Below, piece by piece: positions 15,477 through 24,593 of a stretch of 64,000 nucleotides of DNA. Each line of letters begins with the position of its first letter. The stretch's first letter is position 1. The stretch is taken from positions 1 through 64,000 of the forward strand of contig CANJPY010000012.1 in NCBI GenBank assembly GCA_947476255.1, in the 5' to 3' direction. The stretch comes from Chthoniobacteraceae bacterium (GTDB lineage: Bacteria; Verrucomicrobiota; Verrucomicrobiia; Chthoniobacterales; Chthoniobacteraceae). The position numbers were made by a program, and so were the translations under genes. A model generated the notes under the pieces. The model had not been told where the DNA came from. It worked only from the letters and a program-made list of their open reading frames with translations, and did no database searches.

Positions 15477-18182
15477 ATGAAAGCTCTTCAGTCTTCAATT
15501 GCAGCATTCGGCCTGTTTTTGTTGTACGGCACAACAGGCTTTTCCATCACCGACGTTGACGCTCGTGGCGCGGAGTTTTTTGAGAAACAGGTGCGGCCGT
15601 TACTCCTCGACCGCTGCTACGAGTGCCACAGTCAGGAAAAAAAGACAAAGGGCGGGCTCGCGCTGGATACACGCGAAGCCTCTCTCAAGGGAGGCGACTC
15701 CGGTGCCGCCTTCATAGCGGGCGCACCTGAAAAAAGTCTTCTCATGGAGGCGGTTCGTTACAAGAACCGCGACCTCCAGATGCCCCCAAAACAGAGGCTC
15801 TCCGACTCCGAGATTCAAACCTTGGAAACGTGGATCCAAATGGGCGCTCCAGACCCGCGCACAAGTGCTGTTTCGCCAAAGTCAGCCAAACCTATAGACA
15901 TCCAAGAGGGGCGCAAATTTTGGAGTTTCACTCCGCTGAAACGCTTTGCAGTTCCTGCCGTCGCCAAGGCCTCTTCGCCCATCGACGCCTTCATCCAGAC
16001 AAAGCTTCAGGAGAACAACCTCTCCCACGCTCCCCCCGCCGATAAACGCACCCTAATCAGACGCGCCACCTTTGATCTGACGGGACTTCCGCCCACGCCC
16101 CAGGACACCGAGGTTTTCGTCGCCGACACCTCTCCCGAAGCCTTCTACCGCGTCATCGAGAGACTCTTAGCTTCCCCACAATACGGGGAGCGCTGGGGAC
16201 GACACTGGCTCGATGTCGCCCGGTACGCAGACTCCAACGGCATGGACGAAAACGTTGCGTTTGGTCATGCATGGCGCTACCGCGACTACGTAGTACGAGC
16301 ATTCAACGAGGACAAACCCTTCAACCAATTTCTCATCGAACAAATCGCCGGAGATCTCCTTCCCCGCGGTGAAGAAGCCCTCACCGCAACGGGTTTCCTT
16401 GCCCTCGGAGCGCGCGTTCTAGCCGAACCTGACCGCCAGAAGCTCGAAATGGACATCATTGACGAGCAGCTAGACACCATCGGCAAAACGTTCCTCGGTA
16501 TGACCTTCGGATGTGTCCGGTGCCACGACCACAAATTCGACCCCATCTCCCAAGAAGACTACTACGCCCTCGCCGCCATCTTTCGCAGCACCCGCAGTTT
16601 ATCGGAAGAAAAAACAGGGGCCATTAAATACTGGTATGAGCACTCCCTTGCAACACCAGCCCAACGCGAGTCAAAAAAGCAAAGCGACGACCTCCTCAAG
16701 GACAAGCAAACCCAGGTGACGACCTTCCTCTCAAAGGCCAGAGCAGAGGCTAAGGCACAAGCGGAGGCACGCGCCGCAGACTATCTTGCAGCCGCCGCCC
16801 TGCTGCCACCAGACGCGAAAATGATGGACGCCACCCCGGTTGCCAAAACATTCCAAGTGCGTGCGGAGCTTCTCCTGAGCTGCCGCCAATATTTAGAAAA
16901 ACATCCGGAACAAGAGTTGTTCAAAGACTGGCGCAACCTTGCGGCCAAGCGTGATACAAGCACCATACAGAAGCATTATGGCGAGATATTTACAGAGGCT
17001 TTTAAAACAAGATCGGGCTCCGCTTACAGCAGCCTTGTGGACCCAAAAGGCTTCCTCGCTCTTCCAGCAAAAGACTCGGATATCCTGAATGCCGCCACCC
17101 TGGCGTCTCTTGCCGAAATGCGCAAAGCCATCACGGAACTCGAAGCCGCCCGGCCCGATCTGCCTGCGGCCATGGGCGTCTCGGACTCCAGAATACAGCC
17201 GACGTTACCCGTCCACATCCGCGGAAGCCACCTCACCTTAGGCAAGCCTGTGGAAAGGGGCTTCCCGGAGGTACTCCTGACGAGTTTCAGCAAACCGATC
17301 CTTCCCGAAAACCAAAGCGGACGCCTCGAGCTCGCCCGTTGGCTGGCGGCCAACGAACATCCACTGACGGCGCGAGTCTACGTCAATCGCGTATGGCGCT
17401 GGCATTTCGGACAAGGCATCGTAAAAAGCACCGACAATTTTGGAACCGCAGCCGAGAGGCCTTCCCACCCCGACCTTCTGGATTGGCTTGCACGCCGGTT
17501 TATGGAAGGCGGCTGGTCCACCAAAGAGCTCCATCGCTTGATCATGCTCTCCGATACGTATCAACAGAGCAGCAGTCCCGGCATTACAGCGGCCGGCAAC
17601 ACGGATCCTCTCCTCGTCGATCCCGAAAACAAACTCCTTTGGCGGGCCAACCTGCAGCGCCTTGAAGCAGAGCAAATTCGCGACGCACTGCTCGCCTCCT
17701 GCGGCTGGCTTAGTTATGAAATGGGCGGAAAAACCATTGCGCTGCGAAATCGCGAGTTTGTCTTCAATCACACCAGCAAGGATGCCACCACTTACGAGAG
17801 CCCAAGGCGGACGCTCTACCTGCCAATCATCCGGAACCATTTGTACGACATGCTCGAGCAGTTCGACTACCCGGACCCGACGATGCCCATGGGGAGCCGC
17901 AACAGTACAGTCGTTGCCCCTCAGGCGCTGCTGATGCTCAACGCTCCAGTCGTTTTGGAAGCGAGTACTCATCTCGCAAAAGACCTTTCCAAATTGCCCG
18001 ACCACACAGACAGAATAGAACGCGCCTACTCCTTGCTTTTCGGCAGACCGCCGCTTGCCCGTGAAACAGCAGATGCACTTCAATGCGTGCGCCAATTCGA
18101 AAAGACCGAGACAACAGACCGCGCTTGGGCGCTTTTTTGCCAGTCTCTGTACGCAGCGAACGAGTTTGTCTACCTGAGGTAA
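15477..18182 (+). CDS. Exported PSCyt1 - DUF1549 - DUF1553 cytochrome-like protein
   Basis: Large exported protein (901 residues) of the planctomycete-type cytochrome family. Order of parts: signal peptide (about 1-22), PSCyt1 domain with heme motif CYECH (Cys47/Cys50/His51) and a later Met-containing segment [14 protein letters not shown]1549 at about 155-370 with [14 protein letters not shown] and a second CxxCH in [12 protein letters not shown], a charged coiled linker (about 400-440), and DUF1553 at about 620-890 ([32 protein letters not shown]). Substrate unknown; these proteins are thought to act in the periplasm in carbohydrate or sulfated-polymer use. It opens a + strand cluster: the DUF1501 gene follows after 5 bases, the usual partner of DUF1553 proteins. 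Confidence 0.93.
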   Translation: MKALQSSIAAFGLFLLYGTTGFSITDVDARGAEFFEKQVRPLLLDRCYECHSQEKKTKGGLALDTREASLKGGDSGAAFIAGAPEKSLLMEAVRYKNRDLQMPPKQRLSDSEIQTLETWIQMGAPDPRTSAVSPKSAKPIDIQEGRKFWSFTPLKRFAVPAVAKASSPIDAFIQTKLQENNLSHAPPADKRTLIRRATFDLTGLPPTPQDTEVFVADTSPEAFYRVIERLLASPQYGERWGRHWLDVARYADSNGMDENVAFGHAWRYRDYVVRAFNEDKPFNQFLIEQIAGDLLPRGEEALTATGFLALGARVLAEPDRQKLEMDIIDEQLDTIGKTFLGMTFGCVRCHDHKFDPISQEDYYALAAIFRSTRSLSEEKTGAIKYWYEHSLATPAQRESKKQSDDLLKDKQTQVTTFLSKARAEAKAQAEARAADYLAAAALLPPDAKMMDATPVAKTFQVRAELLLSCRQYLEKHPEQELFKDWRNLAAKRDTSTIQKHYGEIFTEAFKTRSGSAYSSLVDPKGFLALPAKDSDILNAATLASLAEMRKAITELEAARPDLPAAMGVSDSRIQPTLPVHIRGSHLTLGKPVERGFPEVLLTSFSKPILPENQSGRLELARWLAANEHPLTARVYVNRVWRWHFGQGIVKSTDNFGTAAERPSHPDLLDWLARRFMEGGWSTKELHRLIMLSDTYQQSSSPGITAAGNTDPLLVDPENKLLWRANLQRLEAEQIRDALLASCGWLSYEMGGKTIALRNREFVFNHTSKDATTYESPRRTLYLPIIRNHLYDMLEQFDYPDPTMPMGSRNSTVVAPQALLMLNAPVVLEASTHLAKDLSKLPDHTDRIERAYSLLFGRPPLARETADALQCVRQFEKTETTDRAWALFCQSLYAANEFVYLR

Positions 18183-18187
18183 AATCC

Positions 18188-19606
18188 ATGGAACCCAATG
18201 TTTTCCGTTCCCTGTCGCGCCGTACGCTTCTTCAACAAACGGCTGGAGGCTTTGGCTACCTTGCGCTGCAAGCGCTTCTCGCCGCGGAGTCGGCTCCAAC
18301 TTCCATACAAAGCCCGCTCATCCCCCGCACAGTCTCGTTACCCGCCCGCGCAAAACGCATCGTCTTTCTTTTTATGAAGGGTGGTCCAAGCCACGTCGAC
18401 ACCTTTGACCCCAAACCGTTACTGCAACGCGACGACGGGAAACCCTACCCCTTTGAACAACCGCGCGTCCAGTTTGCAACCACTGGGAAGCTTCTCAAAT
18501 CCCCTTGGACCTTCCGCCAGCATGGCCAAAGCGGCCTCCCGATCAGCGAGCTTTTTCCAAACGTCGCAACCCACGCGGATGAGCTATGCGTGCTTCGCTC
18601 TTTGCACGGCACCAACACGGCGCACGGAGGCGCGTGCCTTAAACTGCATACTGGCAGCGACACCCAGGTGCGTCCCAGCATGGGTTCGTGGCTTTTATAC
18701 GGGCTCGGTACGGAAAACCAAAACCTGCCGGGATTCATTACGATCTGCCCGACATTTGCCCATGGCGGCGTCAACAATTGGGGCTCCGCTTTCCTCCCCG
18801 CCTTTTGTCAGGGAACCCCCATCGGAAACGCCAGCATTCCCTCCGACAAGGCGCTCGTAAAGCACATCCTCAACACCCAGACCGGCGCAGTCGCACAGCG
18901 CCAACAGTTGGACTTTATCGCGAAATTAAACCGCGCCCATGAAACACTCGTCGGCCCCGATCTTGCACTCGAGGGCCGTATCAACGCCTTTGAGTTGGCC
19001 TACCGCATGCAGAGCACAATGCCGGAAGCTCAGGACCTCACCGGTGAGAGCGATGCCACCAAACGCCTCTATGGAATGGATCAGCCCATCACCGAAAACT
19101 TCGGCCGCCAGTGCCTCATGGCGAGGCGTTTTCTGGAGCGCGGGGTGCGCTTTGTCCAGGTCACACACAGCGACGGGGAGGTCCAATGGGACCAGCACGG
19201 AAATCTATTCAAAGGCCACTCAAAAAATGCGCTAGAAGTCGACAAGCCCATCGCCGGATTTTTATCCGACCTTAAACAGCGCGGATTACTCGAGGACACC
19301 CTGGTGATTTGGGGAGGTGAATTTGGACGCACTCCAACCGCCCAAGGCACCGATGGCAGAGACCACAACCCATACGGCTTCACCATGTGGCTGGCCGGGG
19401 GCGGCGTGAAGCCCGGCTTTGCCTACGGCGCCACGGATGATTACGGTTACTTCGCACAGAACGACAAAGTCCATATCCACGACTTCCACGCCACGATCCT
19501 GCATCTCCTCGGACTCGACCACGAAAAACTCACACACCGTTATGCTGGCCGTGATTTCCGACTTACGGATGTCAGTGGCCATGTAGTGAAGGACATTCTG
19601 GCCTGA
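18188..19606 (+). CDS. Tat-exported DUF1501 protein (sulfatase-fold)
   Basis: DUF1501 protein of 472 residues, related in fold to alkaline phosphatase/sulfatase enzymes. The start at 18188 gives [21 protein letters not shown], with a twin-arginine-like SRRTLL signal; the ATG at 18083 would lie inside the preceding gene. Family motifs: [20 protein letters not shown] (residues about 55-75), [59 protein letters not shown], and [24 protein letters not shown] near the C-terminus. DUF1501 members have no proven reaction. Partner of the DUF1553 cytochrome immediately upstream. Confidence 0.92.
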   Translation: MEPNVFRSLSRRTLLQQTAGGFGYLALQALLAAESAPTSIQSPLIPRTVSLPARAKRIVFLFMKGGPSHVDTFDPKPLLQRDDGKPYPFEQPRVQFATTGKLLKSPWTFRQHGQSGLPISELFPNVATHADELCVLRSLHGTNTAHGGACLKLHTGSDTQVRPSMGSWLLYGLGTENQNLPGFITICPTFAHGGVNNWGSAFLPAFCQGTPIGNASIPSDKALVKHILNTQTGAVAQRQQLDFIAKLNRAHETLVGPDLALEGRINAFELAYRMQSTMPEAQDLTGESDATKRLYGMDQPITENFGRQCLMARRFLERGVRFVQVTHSDGEVQWDQHGNLFKGHSKNALEVDKPIAGFLSDLKQRGLLEDTLVIWGGEFGRTPTAQGTDGRDHNPYGFTMWLAGGGVKPGFAYGATDDYGYFAQNDKVHIHDFHATILHLLGLDHEKLTHRYAGRDFRLTDVSGHVVKDILA

Positions 19607-19632
19607 CTTAAAATTCTACCCTTCACCCCTCC

Positions 19633-20925
19633 ATGAGCGTCCACCCCTCGATATCCAAGGAGCCAAACGATGCTCCGCACTCAAAGACGAGATCTCCCGC
19701 GTGGAAGTGGTGGGTGAGCGGAATTTTGCTCCTTGCAACGACCATTAACTACATGGACCGGGTGACGCTCTCCGGAACCTCAGTGCGTGTCACCCATGAA
19801 CTGGGCTTGAACGAGCTGCAGTACGGCCACCTGGAACTTGCTTTTGGCTGGGCTTTTGCTGCCGGATCTCTGGTGTTCGGTTTTCTGGCCGACAAGGTCC
19901 GTGTCTATTACCTGTATCCAGCCGTTCTGATGGCATGGTCGCTCATGGGCTTTGCCTCCGGATGGACGCAGGGATTTGGGAGCCTGCTGCTGCTGCGCAC
20001 GTTGTTAGGCTTCTTCGAAGCCGCCCACTGGCCTTGTGCTCTAAAAACCACATTTGCAGTCTTGGACGAGAAAGAGCGCACGATGGGCAACAGCCTCCTT
20101 CAGAGTGGTGCGTCCATCGGTGCAATCCTAACACCTCAAATCATCAAACTTCTCATGACGCAGGAGCCAGGGTCCTGGCGTACTGCTTTTATGGCTGTCG
20201 GTGCTGTCGGGCTTTTGTGGGTGGTCCTTTGGTTCGCCTTTCTCCGCTCTCGCGATCTCCATATGCTCTCAGTCGTAAGCTCAGATTCCCCCAAGACTGA
20301 CGAAAGCAAAGGCAGTCTACGTTCCATCGTTGTCAGTGGTCGGTTTTGGGCCGTGGCAATCCTCATCGTTGGGGCTCAAACTGTCTGGCACATTTACAGG
20401 GTCTGGTTGATGAAGTTTCTGGTCACCGGCAGAGGCTATGAGCAGGAAGCCGCGCTCAACTTTAACTCCATTTATTTCATGTGCACAGATGTGGGATGTC
20501 TTCTCGCCGGCGCACTGTCTCTTCGACTGATACGCCGGCAAGGCACCTCAGCGCACAGCGCTAGGCGCACCGTATACGCAGGAGCCTGCATCCTTACGAC
20601 CTTGAGCGTCTTCCTCCCATGGCTTGAGAAGGGACTGCCATTGCTCGCCGTGTTGTGCCTTATCGGCGCCGGGGCGCTAGCGTTGTTTCCTTGCTATTAC
20701 AGTTTTGTGCAAGAGCTCTCTCCCATTTACGTGGGCCGCCTCACCGGGTTGTTAAGTCTCTGGGTTTGGGGTGTCACCTCCCCCCTTCACAGCCTGTTCG
20801 GCCTGCTCGTAGACCGCACCCACAGTTACGACAGCGGCTTGGTGCTCGCAGGACTCGCCCCTTGGCTGGGCGTTCTGGCGCTGAGACAACTGTGGCCGCT
20901 ATCACGCACTGGCGCAGCCGCATGA
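19633..20925 (+). CDS. MFS transporter (anion:cation symporter-like, hexuronate/organic acid type)
   Basis: Inner-membrane secondary transporter of 430 residues with about 12 predicted helices. After a hydrophilic start comes WWVSGILLLATTINYMDRVTLSG, typical of the ACS family of MFS (ExuT/GarP-like: NYxDR in helix 1), then GFLADKVRVYYLYP (the loop 2-3 motif, weakly conserved) and RTLLGFFEAAHWPCALKTTFAVLDEKERTMGNSLLQSGASIGAILTP, which strongly resembles this group. Likely imports a small organic acid or sugar acid; the substrate cannot be told. It begins 26 bases after the DUF1501 gene and is followed at 47 bases by a PLP enzyme, so it probably feeds the two downstream enzymes. Confidence 0.88.
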   Translation: MSVHPSISKEPNDAPHSKTRSPAWKWWVSGILLLATTINYMDRVTLSGTSVRVTHELGLNELQYGHLELAFGWAFAAGSLVFGFLADKVRVYYLYPAVLMAWSLMGFASGWTQGFGSLLLLRTLLGFFEAAHWPCALKTTFAVLDEKERTMGNSLLQSGASIGAILTPQIIKLLMTQEPGSWRTAFMAVGAVGLLWVVLWFAFLRSRDLHMLSVVSSDSPKTDESKGSLRSIVVSGRFWAVAILIVGAQTVWHIYRVWLMKFLVTGRGYEQEAALNFNSIYFMCTDVGCLLAGALSLRLIRRQGTSAHSARRTVYAGACILTTLSVFLPWLEKGLPLLAVLCLIGAGALALFPCYYSFVQELSPIYVGRLTGLLSLWVWGVTSPLHSLFGLLVDRTHSYDSGLVLAGLAPWLGVLALRQLWPLSRTGAAA

Positions 20926-20972
20926 AATATTCACCCCGCAAACCGTTTTAAGCTCCTTCTTCCCACCCCTCC

Positions 20973-22106
20973 ATGCTTTCTGAGACCTCGCGCCTTCGTG
21001 ATTTCCCCGCACTCACGGGACGGACTTACCTCAACACCGCCGCAGAAAGTATTCCGCCAGTCTGCACAGGCGACGCGATCGCGGCCTACTGGCGTGACAA
21101 ACTGCTGGGCATGAAAGGAAGGGACGGACATTTTGCCGCTGTGGAAGCCTGCCGAGAAGCGAGCGCCCGCATGCTCGGCTTGCAGACTTCCGAGGTGGCA
21201 TTCTGCTCCTGCAGCTCCGAAGCCTACAACCTCCTCGCGACCGCGCTGCAGTTGAACGGACAAGACGAGGTTGTGGTGACGGATCTCGACTTTCCCGCTG
21301 GAGTTTCCCCGTGGCTGCGCGCGGCCACTCCCCCCCGCTTGAGGCTCTGGAAGGCCGTCGAGGGCGCACTCGCCACAGACGACCTCTCCCTGTTGCTCAA
21401 TGAACGCACCCGTCTGGTGCAGGTCTCATTGGTCAGCTTTTACAATGGGCACCGCATTCATTGGCCGGCATTTCGAGACACCGTGCGTCGCCTCGCTCCC
21501 AACGCTCTTATTTCGGTGGATATCACGCAGGCACTGGGCCGTGTGGTGCTTGATTGCCCGGACGCCGACATCCTCGTTTCCAGCACCCACAAATGGACCC
21601 TCGGAATTCACGGCGGTTGTATCATCGGTATCCCCGCCGTGGCCGCCGACAAACTCACCACGCGCGCCGGAGGCTGGTTGCACCTCGAGAACGCTTTTGC
21701 ATCCGACCGCTTTGAACGCGCAATCACGCGCACGGGGGCTGCCAGTTTCTCCGTTGGTATGCCCAATTTTGTAGCTCTATATGCCCTCAACGCCTCCCTG
21801 CGCTACTTGGAGAATGTCGGTGTGCCTGCGATCGCCGCTTACGCGGACCCTTTGGTGGCACGCGCCCAAAAGGGTCTTCAGGCGCTTGGAATTCCTCTCA
21901 TGTGCCGCTGGAACGGCTCTGGCATTCTCGCATTTCAACATCCGCGTAGCACGGAACTGCACGCAGCGCTCGAGCGCGAAGAGGTCCACGTCATGCACAA
22001 CGCCGGACGCATCCGGATCGCGGTGCACGGATACAATTCGGAAGCCGACATTGACCGCTTCCTCGGCGTGCTAAGGCAGCTCCTCGAGCGCACCACCAAC
22101 TCTTAA
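20973..22106 (+). CDS. Class V aminotransferase-fold PLP enzyme
   Basis: PLP enzyme of 377 residues in the cysteine desulfurase / isopenicillin-N-epimerase-like branch of fold type I. Visible: YLNTAAESIPP at the N-terminus, ISVDITQALGRV with the PLP-contacting Asp183, and SSTHKWTLGIHGG with the Schiff-base Lys207; SFSVGMPNFVALYAL and the C-terminal RIAVHGYNSEADID fit the family. It lacks the mobile Cys loop expected of SufS/IscS, so desulfurase activity is less likely than an epimerase, transaminase or lyase acting on an amino compound. It lies between an MFS transporter and an M20 amidohydrolase (13 bases downstream), suggesting catabolism of an N-acylated or peptide-linked amino acid or amine. 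Confidence 0.85.
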   Translation: MLSETSRLRDFPALTGRTYLNTAAESIPPVCTGDAIAAYWRDKLLGMKGRDGHFAAVEACREASARMLGLQTSEVAFCSCSSEAYNLLATALQLNGQDEVVVTDLDFPAGVSPWLRAATPPRLRLWKAVEGALATDDLSLLLNERTRLVQVSLVSFYNGHRIHWPAFRDTVRRLAPNALISVDITQALGRVVLDCPDADILVSSTHKWTLGIHGGCIIGIPAVAADKLTTRAGGWLHLENAFASDRFERAITRTGAASFSVGMPNFVALYALNASLRYLENVGVPAIAAYADPLVARAQKGLQALGIPLMCRWNGSGILAFQHPRSTELHAALEREEVHVMHNAGRIRIAVHGYNSEADIDRFLGVLRQLLERTTNS

Positions 22107-22119
22107 ACATTCTTTTTCG

Positions 22120-23256
22120 ATGTCCGATGTTCTCGCAACGCTGGCAGACTTGATTCGCCTTAATACCGTGAATCCGGCCTATAACGATGACGGTACCGAA
22201 GCCAATGCGGCGCCATTCATCCGGAGGTTTTTTTCAGAGCGTAAGATTGAAACCACCGAACAAGAGGTGTTTCCCGGCCGCCACAACATTCTCGCGCGCC
22301 TCCCGGGCAGAACCCGGCGGCGCCTGGTGCTTGAAGCGCATACGGACACCGTTTCGATCAAGGGCATGACCATCCCGCCGTTTGAACCCGTTTTGAAAGA
22401 CGGGCGCCTGTACGGCCGTGGCGCTGTGGACGACAAGGCCGGTGTGGCGGCAATGATGCACGCGTTGGCGTCGATCAACGCCGACGGTATTGTGCCACCG
22501 TGCGAGGTGCTTTTTGCGGCTGTGGTAGACGAGGAATTCAGCTACCGCGGAGTGGTACGCCTGTGCGAAGGCCTTGAGGCCGATGCCGCGATCGTCGCCG
22601 AACCCACGGAATTGCGCGTAGTGGTGGCAAGCAAAGGTGTCCTGCGCTTCAGAGTGAGCACCCACGGCAAGGCAGCCCACAGCGCGAAGCCACATTTGGG
22701 AAACAATGCCATCTCGCACATGGCGAGGCTTGTGCTTGCTCTTGAAGAAGAGAACAAGCGGTTCTCCTCCAGCCCACATCCACTGCTCGGCTCTCCGACA
22801 GTCAACGTGGGAGTCATCCATGGCGGTGTTCAGGTAAACCTTGTGCCCGATCGTTGTACGATAGAAATCGATCGCCGTCTCCTGCCGGGTGAAACGGCCT
22901 CTTCGGTTTTACGCCTTTATCAAGCGCTCCTCGACCGTCTCAAACAAGAGCAACCAAGCTTCGACGCGACTCTGGAGGAACCCCCATTGCTTGTCGACGA
23001 GGCTTTGGACACGCCTGTGGATTCGCACCTTGTGCGCGTTGCTCAGGAGGTTTTGGCGAAGCTTGGACTGGATGCCTCGCCCTGCGGAGTCCCCTTTGGA
23101 AGTGACGCAAGCAAACTCTCCCGCGCAGGCCTTCCCACGATTTTGTTTGGCCCGGGAAGCATCGACCAGGCCCATTCGGTTGATGAATACATCGAGGTCA
23201 CGCAGGTCGCTCAAGCAGCCGCCTTTTATCGGCAGTTCATCCTCGACTTTGCCTGA
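22120..23256 (+). CDS. M20 family metallo-amidohydrolase (ArgE/DapE/ACY1-like)
   Basis: Zinc-dependent amidohydrolase/deacylase of 378 residues, complete. Metal and catalytic residues are all visible: His74 and Asp76 in EAHTDTV, bridging Asp104 in YGRGAVDDKAG, catalytic Glu138 with Glu139 in VDEEFS, Glu161 in AEPTEL and His352 in DQAHSVDEY. The dimerisation domain spans about 170-280 (HGKAAHSAKPHLGNNAI). N-terminal RLNTVNPAYNDDG and the family context point to acetylornithine- or succinyl-diaminopimelate-like deacylation, but biosynthetic ArgE/DapE are unlikely in this catabolic-looking cluster; an N-acyl-amino-acid hydrolase is the better guess. Last gene of the five-gene + strand cluster; converges on the DUF1552 gene 53 bases away. 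Confidence 0.92.
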   Translation: MSDVLATLADLIRLNTVNPAYNDDGTEANAAPFIRRFFSERKIETTEQEVFPGRHNILARLPGRTRRRLVLEAHTDTVSIKGMTIPPFEPVLKDGRLYGRGAVDDKAGVAAMMHALASINADGIVPPCEVLFAAVVDEEFSYRGVVRLCEGLEADAAIVAEPTELRVVVASKGVLRFRVSTHGKAAHSAKPHLGNNAISHMARLVLALEEENKRFSSSPHPLLGSPTVNVGVIHGGVQVNLVPDRCTIEIDRRLLPGETASSVLRLYQALLDRLKQEQPSFDATLEEPPLLVDEALDTPVDSHLVRVAQEVLAKLGLDASPCGVPFGSDASKLSRAGLPTILFGPGSIDQAHSVDEYIEVTQVAQAAAFYRQFILDFA

Positions 23257-23309
23257 CAAAGCCATCGCCAAACGGCATCCCTTCCGTCCCCGCCCCCAAA
23301 TCGGAAAAC

Positions 23310-24572
23310 TTAAACCTCCGAAATCATTCCATTACTGGCTCCGAACGTCCTCGCCTCAACACCCATGTGGTGAAGGAGACGGACGTACAGGTTGGAAAGC
23401 AATGTGTTGTGTTTTGAATCAAAAGCGATGTGCCCTTTGTGCGCGAAACCCCCACCCGCAAGCAAGACAGGGAGGTTGTTGTTGTCGTGCGAAGACGAAT
23501 TTCCAAGATTGCTCGTATACAAAATCGCGGTGCGATCGAGCAACGTTTGATCGCCATCCGGCGTTGCTTTCATTTTTTCAATAAACTCGCCCAACACTTT
23601 GATCTCCGCCTCTTCAATCAAAGCGAGCTGTTCCAGTTTCCCTGGATCCTGTCCGTGATGGGAGGCATCGTGGTGGCCGAGATTAACCCCCACAATGTCA
23701 GGCCGCTCCTGCGTCCCCAACCAAAGCGACACCACCCGCGTCGAGTCCGTTTGCAGCGCGAGGTGGACGATGTTGTACCACTGCCTCGAACGCTCCAGCA
23801 ACTGAGGGCCGCCATATTCACTGCTTGGCAGCGCAAATTCGACTTTAGGTTTTGGCGTGGTACTCCACACCTCGTCCTGCTGCAGCCTGACTTCAGCATC
23901 CCGCACGGACGTCAGAAACAAGTCCAACCGAGAGCGGTCCGTCTGGCTGACCCTGCGATTGATCGCTTTGATCTGCTCGCCCACGTCGTCTAGGATACTC
24001 TGCCCGTCTTTCACGCGTTGCATTTCACGCGCCTCCTCCTCGGGGGTCCCTGCGATAAAGAGCTTTCGAAATACCTGCACGGCGCGGCTCTCAGCGGGAA
24101 TCCGCACGCCGCGCTTGTTCCACGCCACATCTCCGCCGCCAAGCACCAGAGAGGAAAAACGCGTCTGATTTCCAATGTGGGCGGCAACCTCCTGGTCAAG
24201 GGAGACCCCGTTTTTAATGTCCTTGTCCCGAATAAACTCGGGGGCCACGCCGGTGAAGATTCCAACCTCGGCAAAATGGCCGGCCGCGTAACGGTGCGAC
24301 ATCCCCGAAAACACCGTGAAATGTTTTCTCATCGCCTCCAACTTTTGCAGATAACGGCTGGGCTGGTAGTCGGGGCCCGTCATCTCTGGGAAAAAATTTG
24401 GCCCGTACAAACCCAGAGGCTGCCCCACCAAAACCATGCGCGGTTTCTGCGCAAGCGCGGCCTTCGCCTCGGCGGCACTGGCGGGAGTCATGGCCTCAAG
24501 GAAGGGAAGCCCGATGGCAACTCCTGTGGCACGCAGGAACGTGCGACGGTTAATGTGTTGGCGGGTGCTCAT
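23310..24572 (-). CDS. Tat-exported DUF1552 protein
   Basis: Exported protein of 420 residues of the DUF1552 family. The N-terminus MSTRQHINRRTFLRATGVAIGLPFLEAM is a twin-arginine-type signal. The family's HxxSHH signature is present in GVNLGHHDASHHGQ (about residues 311-324), and the middle contains the usual helical segment KDGQSILDDVGEQIKAINRRVSQTDRSRLDLFLTSVRDAE and LLAGGGFAHKGHIAFDSKHNT near the end. No reaction is known. It is the last gene of a minus-strand operon: the DUF1592-type cytochrome ends 21 bases upstream, its usual partner, and a Gfo/Idh oxidoreductase precedes that. Confidence 0.92.
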   Translation of the reverse strand: MSTRQHINRRTFLRATGVAIGLPFLEAMTPASAAEAKAALAQKPRMVLVGQPLGLYGPNFFPEMTGPDYQPSRYLQKLEAMRKHFTVFSGMSHRYAAGHFAEVGIFTGVAPEFIRDKDIKNGVSLDQEVAAHIGNQTRFSSLVLGGGDVAWNKRGVRIPAESRAVQVFRKLFIAGTPEEEAREMQRVKDGQSILDDVGEQIKAINRRVSQTDRSRLDLFLTSVRDAEVRLQQDEVWSTTPKPKVEFALPSSEYGGPQLLERSRQWYNIVHLALQTDSTRVVSLWLGTQERPDIVGVNLGHHDASHHGQDPGKLEQLALIEEAEIKVLGEFIEKMKATPDGDQTLLDRTAILYTSNLGNSSSHDNNNLPVLLAGGGFAHKGHIAFDSKHNTLLSNLYVRLLHHMGVEARTFGASNGMISEV

Positions 24573-24593
24573 AGGTTTGTGGGTTTGGAAGTA

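Noticed and set aside
17238-18299. 353-codon frame on the minus strand opposite the DUF1553 domain
   Set aside because: Shadow of the cytochrome/DUF1553 and DUF1501 genes; no family signature.
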